This document shows, in pieces, positions 8,778 to 15,957 of a stretch of 20,215 bases of DNA. The DNA is from an uncultured Collinsella sp. (GTDB lineage: Bacteria; Actinomycetota; Coriobacteriia; Coriobacteriales; Coriobacteriaceae). Position numbers and translations under genes: made by a program. Numbering within the stretch: the stretch's first letter is position 1; every line of letters begins with the position of its first letter. The stretch covers positions 1 through 20,215 of the forward strand of contig CABSDO010000028.1 in the NCBI GenBank assembly GCA_902476475.1, read 5' to 3'. The notes under the pieces are model-generated. The model made no database searches. It was not told where the DNA came from and was given only the letters and a program-made list of their open reading frames with translations.

Positions 8778-9689
8778 ATGGGTCTGTTTAACGCCGTCAT
8801 GGCGCTTTCGGGCATGATTGACACGGATGTAGTCGAGGATGAACGCCTTGCGCGTCATACGAGTTATCGTATCGGCGGCAAGGCCGACCTCTTCGTTACG
8901 TGCCATAGCTATCATGCCCTTCGTCGTGCCGTGGCAGTGCTCGACCGCGAGCAGGTGCCGTGGGTCATTATCGGCAAGGGATCTAATCTGCTTGTTGCCG
9001 ATGCGGGCTATCGCGGTGCCGTCATTTCGCTGGGGCGTGAGTTTCAGCGCACGGTTGTTGCCGAGGACGGTTGCACGCTGACCGTTGGCGCGGGCGTTAT
9101 GTTCGCACGTTTGGTCAACGATGCCCTGTCGCGCGGGCTTTCGGGCCTTGAGTTTGCGGTTGGCATCCCCGGCTCGGTCGGCGGCGCCGTATCCATGAAC
9201 GCCGGTACGCGGACCGAGTGGATAGGTTCGCTTGTCGAGGATGTGGTCACGTTTGACCCGGCATCCGGCATTAAACATTATGCGGGGTCTGAGATTGCTT
9301 GGGGCTACCGTGAGTGCAGCCTGCCGCGTAACGAGATTATTCTCGAGTGCGTGCTTAAGCTCAAGCCTGCGCCCAAGGCCGACATTCGCGAGCGTATGGA
9401 GCGGTACCTGACGCGGCGCAAGCGCACGCAGCCCATGGGTCGCGCTTCTTGCGGGTCGGTCTTTCGCAATCCGCCCGACGCGAGTGTTGGCAAGCTGATT
9501 GAGGATTGTGGATTAAAGGGTTTTTCGATTGGCGGTGCGGAAGTTTCGCCCGTACACGCTAATTTTATCGTTAATAACGGTACCGCCTCGGCCGATGACG
9601 TGGCCGCGGTTATCAGGCATGTGCACGGAAAGGTGAGGGAGGCGTATGGCATCGAGCTCAGACCGGAAGTTAAATTCCTCGGCTTCTAG
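8778..9689 (+). CDS. murB: UDP-N-acetylenolpyruvoylglucosamine reductase MurB
   Basis: MurB is the FAD- and NADPH-dependent cytoplasmic reductase that completes UDP-MurNAc. The 303 residues resemble the shorter (type II) MurB class. Visible motifs are HTSYRIGGKAD (27-37), FAD-binding GKGSNLLV (67-74), GIPGSVGGAVSMNAG (129-143), YRE (177-179), SCGSVFRNP with the probable proton-donor Ser227, LIEDCGLKG, and the C-terminal PEVKFLGF with catalytic Glu297. There is no clear ribosome binding site at ATG 8778, only a five-base gap from the murC stop, so coupling is likely; in-frame ATGs at 8799 and 8814 are alternatives. The 3' end overlaps ftsQ by 44 bases. Confidence 0.96.
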   Translation: MGLFNAVMALSGMIDTDVVEDERLARHTSYRIGGKADLFVTCHSYHALRRAVAVLDREQVPWVIIGKGSNLLVADAGYRGAVISLGREFQRTVVAEDGCTLTVGAGVMFARLVNDALSRGLSGLEFAVGIPGSVGGAVSMNAGTRTEWIGSLVEDVVTFDPASGIKHYAGSEIAWGYRECSLPRNEIILECVLKLKPAPKADIRERMERYLTRRKRTQPMGRASCGSVFRNPPDASVGKLIEDCGLKGFSIGGAEVSPVHANFIVNNGTASADDVAAVIRHVHGKVREAYGIELRPEVKFLGF

Positions 9690-10911
9690 AGCATCGAAAC
9701 CTACCTTCCGCCGCGCCGGAGGGCGTTCCGGCGCACCCGTCCAGTCTCAACGTAAACCCTCTGTGTCCCCCAAGCCTGCTGGATCCGTACGGTCCGCTAA
9801 GCGTCCGGTCGTCGGCTCGCAACTTGGTGGACGCCCTGTCGAAAAAAAGACGGTTCACCCGGCTCCGCGCCCCTCGGTGACGTCCAAGCCGGCGATGGGT
9901 GCCAAGCCCTCTCGCCCTATGGTGACGCCCAAGCCGTCGCTGGGGGCTAAAGTGACGCATTCCGGCCGTACGTTGGGCGCTGCCAAGCCGCGCTCGTTGA
10001 CGTCGGTGCCCGCCGCTAAGGCGTCTGCGACCAAAAAAGGTATCAATCCGCTGTCGTCTCTTGGCGCCATGGCGAGTAAGACGTCCGATGCCGCTTCTGC
10101 CGTTAAGGGCAAGGGCAAAATCGTGGGCGGTATCTTGGCAGCTGTGGCCGTGCTTGCCGTCGTTGCCATCGTCGTTATCAATTCCGGCCTGTTTGCCGCT
10201 ACCGATATTCAGATCGAGGGCAGCGAGCACGTGACCAAGCACGATGCCATACAGCTGATCAACGTGCCCGAGAACACATCGCTCTTTAACGTAAATCCCG
10301 ACCAGATCACCGAAGACCTCAAGCAGAACCCGTGGGTCTCGGGCGTGGACGTTCAACGGCAGTTTCCCCACACGCTCGTCATTACGCCGACGGAGCGCAA
10401 GGTTACCGCGATCGCTTATATAAGTTCCGACGATCTTGCCTGGGCCATCGGCGACGATGACACCTGGATCGCACCGCTTTCGACCTCTGTGGAGGTGGAC
10501 GACCAGGGAAATGTCGTCACTTCGGGGGAGGGCGCCAACACATTGAGCGGTATCGATGCTGCGTTGGCGCTGGCCAAGCATTACGGAGCCGTGTTGCTCA
10601 CCGATGTCTCGGCCGATGTCGAGCCGGTCTCGGGGCAGGCTGTTTCTTCCAAGGCCGTTAAAGCGGGCCTGGATTACGTGCGTGGTTTTTCCGACGAATT
10701 CTTGGCGCAGATCAAGGATATTTCCATACCTTCGGTCGAGGCTATCTCTGCGAATCTTGATAATGGCGTTGAGGTCTCGCTGGGCGATTCTGATGATATC
10801 GCCAAGAAGGAACGCGTCGTGACCAAACTTCTGTCGCAGGTAGAGGGCGTAACCTACATTAACGTTCGGTCTCCCGGCAACTATACGTTCAGAAACGCAC
10901 CGACTGCTTAG
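9646..10911 (+). CDS. ftsQ: Cell division protein FtsQ (DivIB-like, POTRA domain)
   Basis: FtsQ is a bitopic divisome protein that acts with FtsL/FtsB-type partners to control FtsWI. The 421 residues comprise a long, Lys/Arg/Pro/Ser-rich cytoplasmic region (1-158), one membrane segment (about 160-183), and an extracellular part that opens with a POTRA domain (about 184-255; ATDIQIEGSEHV, then NPWVSGVDVQRQFP and VITPTERK) followed by a C-terminal beta domain. Overall sequence conservation is low, as usual for FtsQ; identity rests on topology, POTRA pattern and location before ftsZ. The ATG at 9646 follows AGGGA (9636-9640) by five bases and overlaps murB by 44 bases. The next in-frame start (GTG 9763) has no ribosome binding site. 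Confidence 0.9.
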   Translation: MASSSDRKLNSSASRASKPTFRRAGGRSGAPVQSQRKPSVSPKPAGSVRSAKRPVVGSQLGGRPVEKKTVHPAPRPSVTSKPAMGAKPSRPMVTPKPSLGAKVTHSGRTLGAAKPRSLTSVPAAKASATKKGINPLSSLGAMASKTSDAASAVKGKGKIVGGILAAVAVLAVVAIVVINSGLFAATDIQIEGSEHVTKHDAIQLINVPENTSLFNVNPDQITEDLKQNPWVSGVDVQRQFPHTLVITPTERKVTAIAYISSDDLAWAIGDDDTWIAPLSTSVEVDDQGNVVTSGEGANTLSGIDAALALAKHYGAVLLTDVSADVEPVSGQAVSSKAVKAGLDYVRGFSDEFLAQIKDISIPSVEAISANLDNGVEVSLGDSDDIAKKERVVTKLLSQVEGVTYINVRSPGNYTFRNAPTA

Positions 10912-11110
10912 CGTCGTTCGTGGCTTTGTTGAGGGGCCATACCACGCCGTTTATCTGGTTTGTTTGGTTTTCACGGTCAATTATTTGACTGATACGTTCA
11001 TAATGTGCAAACATAATACGGTTTACCTTTGCATTTACTTTCAACCTGAAGGTTAATGTGCGCAGGGGTCAACCCATGCTATGGCTATAACCTTTGTTCG
11101 GAGGACCGAC
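10912..11110 (+). promoter_or_regulatory. ftsZ upstream region and leader
   Basis: This 199-base region is AT-richer than its surroundings. TTGACT at 10985-10990 is a good -35 box, but the best -10 (CATAAT, 11012-11017) is 21 bases away, longer than ideal. TTGACT is also half of an inverted repeat, GTCAA (10976-10980) and TTGAC (10985-10989). CATAAT occurs twice, at 10999-11004 and 11012-11017. Smaller dyads follow: AACCT/AGGTT at 11043-11054 and GGGT/ACCC at 11066-11075. The ribosome binding site GGAGG is at 11100-11104. A dedicated, possibly regulated ftsZ promoter is likely, though its exact boxes are uncertain. Confidence 0.45.
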
Positions 11111-12265
11111 ATGCACGAGACAGAGATCAACAACTACCTTGCCGTCATTAAGGTGGTCGGCGTCGGCGGCGGCGGTACCAACGCGGTCAATCGAATGATC
11201 GAAGAGGGCATTCGTGGCGTCGAGTTTGTTGCCATCAACACCGATGCTCAGGCGCTCGCGATCTCTGATGCCGATATCAAGGTCCACATCGGTACCGACC
11301 TTACCCGCGGCCTGGGCGCTGGCGCCAACCCCGAGGTTGGTCGCAAGGCTGCCGATGAGTCCCGCGATGACATCGCCGAGGCGCTCGCTGGCGCCGACAT
11401 GGTGTTCATCACCTGCGGTGAGGGCGGTGGCACCGGCACCGGTGCTGCTCCCATCGTTGCCGATATCGCGATGAACGAGGTCGGTGCGCTGACCGTCGCC
11501 GTCGTGACCAAGCCCTTCACCTTCGAGGGCCGCAAGCGTAAGAAGAGTGCCGAAGAGGGCATCAAGACCCTTTCCGATTGCGTCGACACCATGATCGTTA
11601 TCCCTAACGATAAGCTGCTCGACATCGCCGAGAAGAAGACCACCATGCTCGAGGCCTTCGCTATTGCCGATGGCGTCCTTTCCCAGGGTACCCAGGGCAT
11701 CACCGACCTCATCACCGTCCCGGGCATCATCAACCTGGACTTCGCCGATGTTAAGACCATCATGAAGCAGGCCGGCACCGCCATGATGGGTATCGGTACG
11801 GCTTCTGGGGACACTCGTGCCGTCGACGCCGCCCAGCAGGCTATTTCCAGCCCGCTGCTCGAGAGCTCTATCGATGGAGCTACGCGCGTCCTGCTCTCCA
11901 TCGCCGGCTCCAAGGATCTGGGCATCCAAGAGATCAGCGACGCTGCCGACGTTGTCGCCAACGCCGTCGATCCCGAGGCCAACATCATCTTCGGTACCGT
12001 TGTCGACGAGTCCCTGGGCGACCAGGTGCGCATCACCGTTATCGCCACGGGCTTCTCCGACTCTAACGTCAACCGTCAGGACGAGCTCTTCGCTGCTCAG
12101 CAGTCCCAGAGCAAGGCTGCTGCTTCTGCCGAGCCGCAGCGCACCGCTCCGGCTGCCAGCCCCGCTCAGGCTGCCCCGACTCGCAACGTCGGCGGTACCG
12201 AGCTCCCCAACTTTGGTAACGACCAGTTCGAGCTCCCCGATTTCCTTAAGCGCGGTAGCTTCTAA
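11111..12265 (+). CDS. ftsZ: Cell division protein FtsZ
   Basis: FtsZ is the tubulin-like GTPase that forms the division ring. From ATG 11111 it has 384 residues. The GTPase domain shows KVVGVGGGGTNAVN (14-27), NTD (43-45), the tubulin signature GGGTGTG (105-111), and the T7 loop NLDFAD (208-213) with the Asp that completes the neighbouring subunit's active site. A Ser/Ala/Pro/Gln-rich linker leads to the C-terminal peptide FELPDFLKRGSF, the actinobacterial type expected to bind SepF. Start 11111 is chosen over in-frame ATG 11081 because GGAGG (11100-11104) sits six bases before it and MHETEINNYLAVIKVVG matches the usual FtsZ N-terminus. There is no ftsA neighbour. A terminator follows the stop. 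Confidence 0.98.
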   Translation: MHETEINNYLAVIKVVGVGGGGTNAVNRMIEEGIRGVEFVAINTDAQALAISDADIKVHIGTDLTRGLGAGANPEVGRKAADESRDDIAEALAGADMVFITCGEGGGTGTGAAPIVADIAMNEVGALTVAVVTKPFTFEGRKRKKSAEEGIKTLSDCVDTMIVIPNDKLLDIAEKKTTMLEAFAIADGVLSQGTQGITDLITVPGIINLDFADVKTIMKQAGTAMMGIGTASGDTRAVDAAQQAISSPLLESSIDGATRVLLSIAGSKDLGIQEISDAADVVANAVDPEANIIFGTVVDESLGDQVRITVIATGFSDSNVNRQDELFAAQQSQSKAAASAEPQRTAPAASPAQAAPTRNVGGTELPNFGNDQFELPDFLKRGSF

Positions 12266-12291
12266 GCCGTTCTCTGCATTGTGTTGCACAG

Positions 12292-12320
12292 GGGCGTGTC
12301 CGTATGGATGCGCCCTTTTT
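12292..12320 (+). terminator. Rho-independent terminator downstream of ftsZ
   Basis: The arms GGGCGTGTCC (12292-12301) and GGATGCGCCC (12306-12315) form a 10-pair stem with two internal G-U pairs, a GTAT tetraloop, and a run of five T at 12316-12320. It lies 26 bases after the ftsZ stop, so ftsZ transcripts should largely end here and pgeF should need its own promoter. Confidence 0.85.
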
Positions 12321-12321
12321 G

Positions 12322-12474
12322 TATCAACTTTGTAAACTAGAGCATCCAATCTCCTTACGTTCCCTTTACGATTGCCTCCAGTACGGCGGGTATCCTTTTA
12401 TGGAAGTATGACAGCCGTATAAATGCAGGCTGCGCGGCGACGCCGCGGTACTTGTTGTATTAGGAGGCTTTAGT
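12322..12474 (+). promoter_or_regulatory. pgeF (and pst-phoU) upstream region with -10-like boxes and a tandem repeat
   Basis: Downstream of the ftsZ terminator, this region must hold the pgeF promoter if the terminator works. Candidate -10 boxes are TAAACT (12333-12338, in the TAAACTAGAG also seen before murF) and TATCCT (12391-12396). Neither has a clear -35. A tandem 11-base repeat with core TTACG (12355-12359 and 12366-12370) lies between them. The ribosome binding site AGGAGG is at 12462-12467, seven bases before the ATG. The assignment rests on position more than on box quality. Confidence 0.4.
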
Positions 12475-13275
12475 ATGGCAGCACGTGCGGACAACGTTTC
12501 GCGTGTCGACCATGATGGAGTTACGTTGGTGGAGGGTGCGACGACCGATGTTCGTTTTGCCTTTACCGAGCGCACCGGTGGCGTTTCCGAAGATGCGTAC
12601 TCCTCGCTCAACCTGGGCTCGCATGTAGGCGATGACCCCTTTGCTGTTCAAGAAAATCGTCGTCGCGCGCTCGAGGCCATGGGTGCCTCCGAGTGCGAGC
12701 ACAACCTACTTGTTCCCAATCAGGTGCACGGCGATTATATCGTTACGGTGACCTCGAGTGGCGCCGACGATCTTGAGGATATTCGCGAGCAGATTGCCGA
12801 GGGCTGTGATGCCATCGTCTGCACGGCCCATGAGGTGCCCGTGCTGCTCTGTTTTGCCGACTGCGTTCCCGTGGTGCTGGTGGCTCCTGGCGGATTTGCC
12901 GTGGTACATTCTGGCTGGAAGGGTACGATTGCGCGTATTTCCGCCAAGGCCTGCCGAGCGCTTTGCGAGGCGGCTGGCTGCAAGCCGGAGGACATCTCTG
13001 CCTATATTGGGCCCCATATCCTGGGCGACGAATACGAGGTGTCCCAAGAGCTTATGGATCGCTTTGCCGCCGAGTTCGCGTGCATCGATGCTACCGCTTC
13101 CCGTATGCTCGATCTTTCCGCCGCCATTCGCGAGGCGCTGCTGGACGCCGGCGTCGATACGGACAATATCGTAGACACGCAGCTCTCCACCGTGCGTCAG
13201 AACGACCGCTTTTACTCCTATCGCAACGAGGGCGGCACCTGCGGGCGCCATGCTGCGATCGGCGTGATGCTATGA
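12475..13275 (+). CDS. pgeF: Peptidoglycan editing factor PgeF (YfiH / DUF152 family)
   Basis: In Escherichia coli the YfiH/PgeF family removes wrongly incorporated L-Ser from UDP-MurNAc, keeping L-Ala in the peptide stem. The family was earlier labelled polyphenol oxidase/laccase and purine nucleoside phosphorylase-like. The 266 residues show the His-Cys-His metal site expected of the fold: His85 in PNQVHGD, Cys130 in FADCVPV, His145 in VVHSGWKG; then AYIGPHI and a C-terminal YSYRNEGGTCGRHAA. AGGAGG at 12462-12467 supports the ATG at 12475. The gene is often found right after ftsZ. Its TGA overlaps the pstS ATG (ATGA), implying coupled translation. Identity is firm; the exact biochemical role is by family analogy. 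Confidence 0.93.
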   Translation: MAARADNVSRVDHDGVTLVEGATTDVRFAFTERTGGVSEDAYSSLNLGSHVGDDPFAVQENRRRALEAMGASECEHNLLVPNQVHGDYIVTVTSSGADDLEDIREQIAEGCDAIVCTAHEVPVLLCFADCVPVVLVAPGGFAVVHSGWKGTIARISAKACRALCEAAGCKPEDISAYIGPHILGDEYEVSQELMDRFAAEFACIDATASRMLDLSAAIREALLDAGVDTDNIVDTQLSTVRQNDRFYSYRNEGGTCGRHAAIGVML

Positions 13276-14108
13276 GAAAGATCGTATCGGTTCTGAGCGC
13301 AGCGGTACTCACGCTTACGCTGTGTGCCTGCTCCTCGGGATCTTCCACTTCTTCCATTACCGTGGCGGGTTCCACGACCTGCCTTCCTATCGCCGAGATT
13401 GCTGCCGAAGGCTTTAAGGAAGAGACCGGCACCGACGTGCTCGTCTCTGGCTTGGGCTCCTCTGCCGGCATCGAGGCTGTCAGCGCCGGCACCGCTGATA
13501 TCGCCAGCTCCTCCCGTAGCCTTAATGCCGATGAACAAGACCTGGGCCTGACTCCCATCGTTATCGCTCACGATGGCATTGCGGTCATCGTGAATGAGGA
13601 CAACCCGGTCGAGAATCTCTCGACCGAGCAGCTTCGCGATATCTACGCCGGTAAGATCACCAACTGGAAAGAGGTTGGTGGCGAGGACCTGAAGATTCAG
13701 GTTATTAACCGCGACGAGGCTTCCGGTACGCGCGAGGCCTTCCGTACCATCGTGATGGATGGCACGCCGTTCGATCGTCGCTCGGCCGTTCTTTCGGGCA
13801 CGGGCCAGGTACGCGATGTCGTGTCCCGCTCTCGTGGTGCTATTGGCTACATCTCGCTGGGCTTTGTCGAGAGCCTCAATGCCAAGACTTCGGTCAAGGC
13901 CGTCTCGGTCAATCACGTCGAGGCGTCCGAGAAGACAGTCGCAAGCGGCGGGTATCCCATCTCGCGTGACCTTTACTTCTTTGTGAAGGGTACGCCCTCC
14001 AAGCAGGCGCAGGCCTACATCGACTACGTGACGTCCGAAAAGATGGACAAGCAGATTCGCGAGGCGGGCTTTATTCCCGTCACCAACGACGGGAAGGGGA
14101 GTGAGTAG
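13272..14108 (+). CDS. pstS: Phosphate ABC transporter substrate-binding lipoprotein PstS
   Basis: PstS is the extracytoplasmic binding protein of the high-affinity phosphate importer. From ATG 13272 it has 278 residues. A signal peptide ends in a lipobox-like LCAC, with Cys20 as the probable lipidation site, so the protein should be tethered to the outer face of the membrane. Ligand-binding motifs of the PstS class are AGSTTCLP, GLGSSAGIEAV, ADIASSSR, and EASGTREAF, with IYAGKITNWKEVGG in the hinge-side region. The open frame extends upstream through pgeF, but only ATG 13272 gives a signal peptide; it overlaps the pgeF stop by four bases. pstC, pstA and pstB follow, confirming the substrate class. 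Sulfate or molybdate binding proteins are less likely. Confidence 0.94.
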   Translation: MRKIVSVLSAAVLTLTLCACSSGSSTSSITVAGSTTCLPIAEIAAEGFKEETGTDVLVSGLGSSAGIEAVSAGTADIASSSRSLNADEQDLGLTPIVIAHDGIAVIVNEDNPVENLSTEQLRDIYAGKITNWKEVGGEDLKIQVINRDEASGTREAFRTIVMDGTPFDRRSAVLSGTGQVRDVVSRSRGAIGYISLGFVESLNAKTSVKAVSVNHVEASEKTVASGGYPISRDLYFFVKGTPSKQAQAYIDYVTSEKMDKQIREAGFIPVTNDGKGSE

Positions 14109-14109
14109 C

Positions 14110-15036
14110 ATGGAAGTACAGGAAACCCCCCATACTGAGCAGAAGGCTCAGGCACCCAGGAAGCGCGAGCTGGCGCTCGTGTCGCGCAGTACCTATATCA
14201 AGGAGAAGGCGCTACAGTGGATCTTCTTTGCCTGCGCGTTCTTGGCGGTCGTCACCGTCATCCTGATTTTTGTCTTTACCACGTACTCGGCGCTGCCGGT
14301 CTTTACCGATATTGGCCTGGCGGACTTCTTTAGCTTTACGTGGGCGCCCTCTGAGGGTCACTACGGCATTATGTCGCTGCTGGCGGGTTCTGGTCTGGTG
14401 ACCGTCGGTGCCCTTGCCATGGGCGTGCCGTTGGGTGTGGGCACAGCCGTGTATCTGGTCGAGATTGCCAGCAAGCGCGTGCGCAAGCTCATCAGCCCTG
14501 CCGTCGACCTGCTGGCGGGTATTCCCTCCATCATCTACGGCTTCTTCGGCATGGTCATCATCCGCCCGTTTATCGCGCAGCTGACCGGCGGCCTTGGCTT
14601 TGGCGCACTGACAGCGTGGTTCGTGCTCGCCATTATGATCGTCCCCACCATCACCACGCTCACCATCGATGCCCTCAATTCCATTCCCATGGGTATTCGC
14701 GAGGCTTCCTATGCCATGGGCGCCACCAAGTGGCAGACCATCTACAAGGTCGTGCTGCCGGCCGCCAAGCTGGGCATTGTGGACGCCATCGTTTTGGGCA
14801 TGGGGCGCGCCATCGGCGAGACCATGGCCGTGCTCATGGTCGTGGGTAATGCTCCGGTCATTCCCGATAGCATCGCGAGCCCCATCTCGACGCTCACGAG
14901 CCAGATTGCGCTCGACATGAGCTACTCCTCGGGCTTGCACCGCTCGGCGCTCTTTGGCATGGGCGTGGTCCTGTTTATCATCTCCGCCGCGCTGGTGGGC
15001 ATTGTCCGTTTGATTTCCAAGAAGAAGAGGGGGTAG
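14110..15036 (+). CDS. pstC: Phosphate ABC transporter permease PstC
   Basis: PstC is one of the two membrane permeases of the phosphate importer. The 308 residues have a cytoplasmic N-terminus, a first membrane helix at about 36-58, about five more helices, and the permease domain with its EAA coupling loop (EASYAMGATKWQTIYKVVLP, starting near 198) and GRAIGETMAV, shared by PstA and PstC. ATG 14110 is chosen because AAGGGGAG (14094-14101) precedes it by eight bases; GTG at 14101 is also in frame but too close to that site and lies inside the pstS end. pstA begins three bases after the stop. Confidence 0.94.
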   Translation: MEVQETPHTEQKAQAPRKRELALVSRSTYIKEKALQWIFFACAFLAVVTVILIFVFTTYSALPVFTDIGLADFFSFTWAPSEGHYGIMSLLAGSGLVTVGALAMGVPLGVGTAVYLVEIASKRVRKLISPAVDLLAGIPSIIYGFFGMVIIRPFIAQLTGGLGFGALTAWFVLAIMIVPTITTLTIDALNSIPMGIREASYAMGATKWQTIYKVVLPAAKLGIVDAIVLGMGRAIGETMAVLMVVGNAPVIPDSIASPISTLTSQIALDMSYSSGLHRSALFGMGVVLFIISAALVGIVRLISKKKRG

Positions 15037-15039
15037 GCT

Positions 15040-15945
15040 ATGTCCGATTCCGTTGACACGACGGTCGATACGACCTCGTCGCGCGAGCGCATCAAGCGTG
15101 CCCTTTCCCACGGCAAGAAGGGCCGCATCAACAAGGACCTGTCCAACAAACTCATGCTCGGCGTGTTCCGCGTTGCGGCCTATATCACTACGCTGGTGTT
15201 GGTCGCCATTATCGCCTACGTGGTCATCAACGGCTTGCCGCATATCTCGCTCGACTTTATCTTTGGTTGGCCCCAGGGCGTCAACGCCGAAGGCGGTATT
15301 TGGCCCACGATCGTCTCGACCATCTACGTGACGGTGCTTGCCATGCTCATCTGCACGCCGATTGCCGTGCTGGCGGCCGTCTATCTTGCCGAATACGCCA
15401 AGCAGGGTAAGGTCGTCGAGCTCATTCGCTATGCTGCCGACGCTTTGGCCTCGGTGCCCTCCATCGTTATGGGCCTGTTTGGCTACGCCTTGTTTGTCGA
15501 GGCCATGGGCTTGGGTCTTTCGATGGTCTCGGCCGCTTTGGCGCTCGCGCTCTTGATGCTTCCCATCGTCATGCGCACCACCGAGGAGGCCATTCGCGCC
15601 GTGCCGCGCTATATCCGTTGGGGTGCGTACGGCCTGGGCGCCACCAAGTGGCAGGTCGTTTCCAAGATCGTGCTTCCTTCTGCCTTTGGCCGCATCGCCA
15701 CCGGTATCGTCCTTGCCATCGGCCGTGCCATCGGCGAGACTGCGGTGGTGCTCTACACCATGGGTCAGGCCATCAACCTGCCTATCTCGCCACTCGATTC
15801 CGGCCGCCCCATGACGGTCCACCTGTACCTGCTTGCCAACGACGGCATCAACATGAACGCAGCCTATGGCACCGCGCTCCTGTTGATGGTGATCATTTTG
15901 GCTTTCAACCTGTTTGCGCGCTTCCTGTCGCGCAAGCGCCGCTAG
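15040..15945 (+). CDS. pstA: Phosphate ABC transporter permease PstA
   Basis: PstA is the second permease of the phosphate importer, pairing with PstC. The 301 residues have a hydrophilic, charged N-terminus (about 1-40), then six predicted membrane helices. The permease domain includes ASVPSIVMGLFGY and the EAA loop GAYGLGATKWQVVSKIVLPS, then GRAIGETAVVLYTMG. The segment ending VNAEGGIWPTIVSTIYVT is typical of PstA and separates it from PstC. GAGGGGG at 15027-15033 is six bases before the ATG. pstB follows 12 bases after the stop. Confidence 0.94.
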   Translation: MSDSVDTTVDTTSSRERIKRALSHGKKGRINKDLSNKLMLGVFRVAAYITTLVLVAIIAYVVINGLPHISLDFIFGWPQGVNAEGGIWPTIVSTIYVTVLAMLICTPIAVLAAVYLAEYAKQGKVVELIRYAADALASVPSIVMGLFGYALFVEAMGLGLSMVSAALALALLMLPIVMRTTEEAIRAVPRYIRWGAYGLGATKWQVVSKIVLPSAFGRIATGIVLAIGRAIGETAVVLYTMGQAINLPISPLDSGRPMTVHLYLLANDGINMNAAYGTALLLMVIILAFNLFARFLSRKRR

Positions 15946-15957
15946 TTAAGGAGTCCC

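Noticed and set aside
11081..11110. Upstream in-frame ATG for ftsZ
   Set aside because: No ribosome binding site precedes it, while GGAGG is ideally placed before ATG 11111, which also gives the usual FtsZ N-terminus.
12963..13271. Upstream extension of the pstS frame through pgeF
   Set aside because: The extension overlaps conserved PgeF sequence and would bury the signal peptide and lipobox that begin at ATG 13272.
12475..13275. Calling pgeF a laccase or polyphenol oxidase
   Set aside because: That older family label is not supported by multicopper oxidase motifs; the His-Cys-His site and the dcw context fit PgeF.
14212..15822. 536-codon open frame on the minus strand opposite pstC and pstA
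   Set aside because: It mirrors two well-supported membrane permease genes; its product is rich in His, Asp, Gly and Arg with no recognisable domain, typical of antisense shadows in GC-rich DNA.
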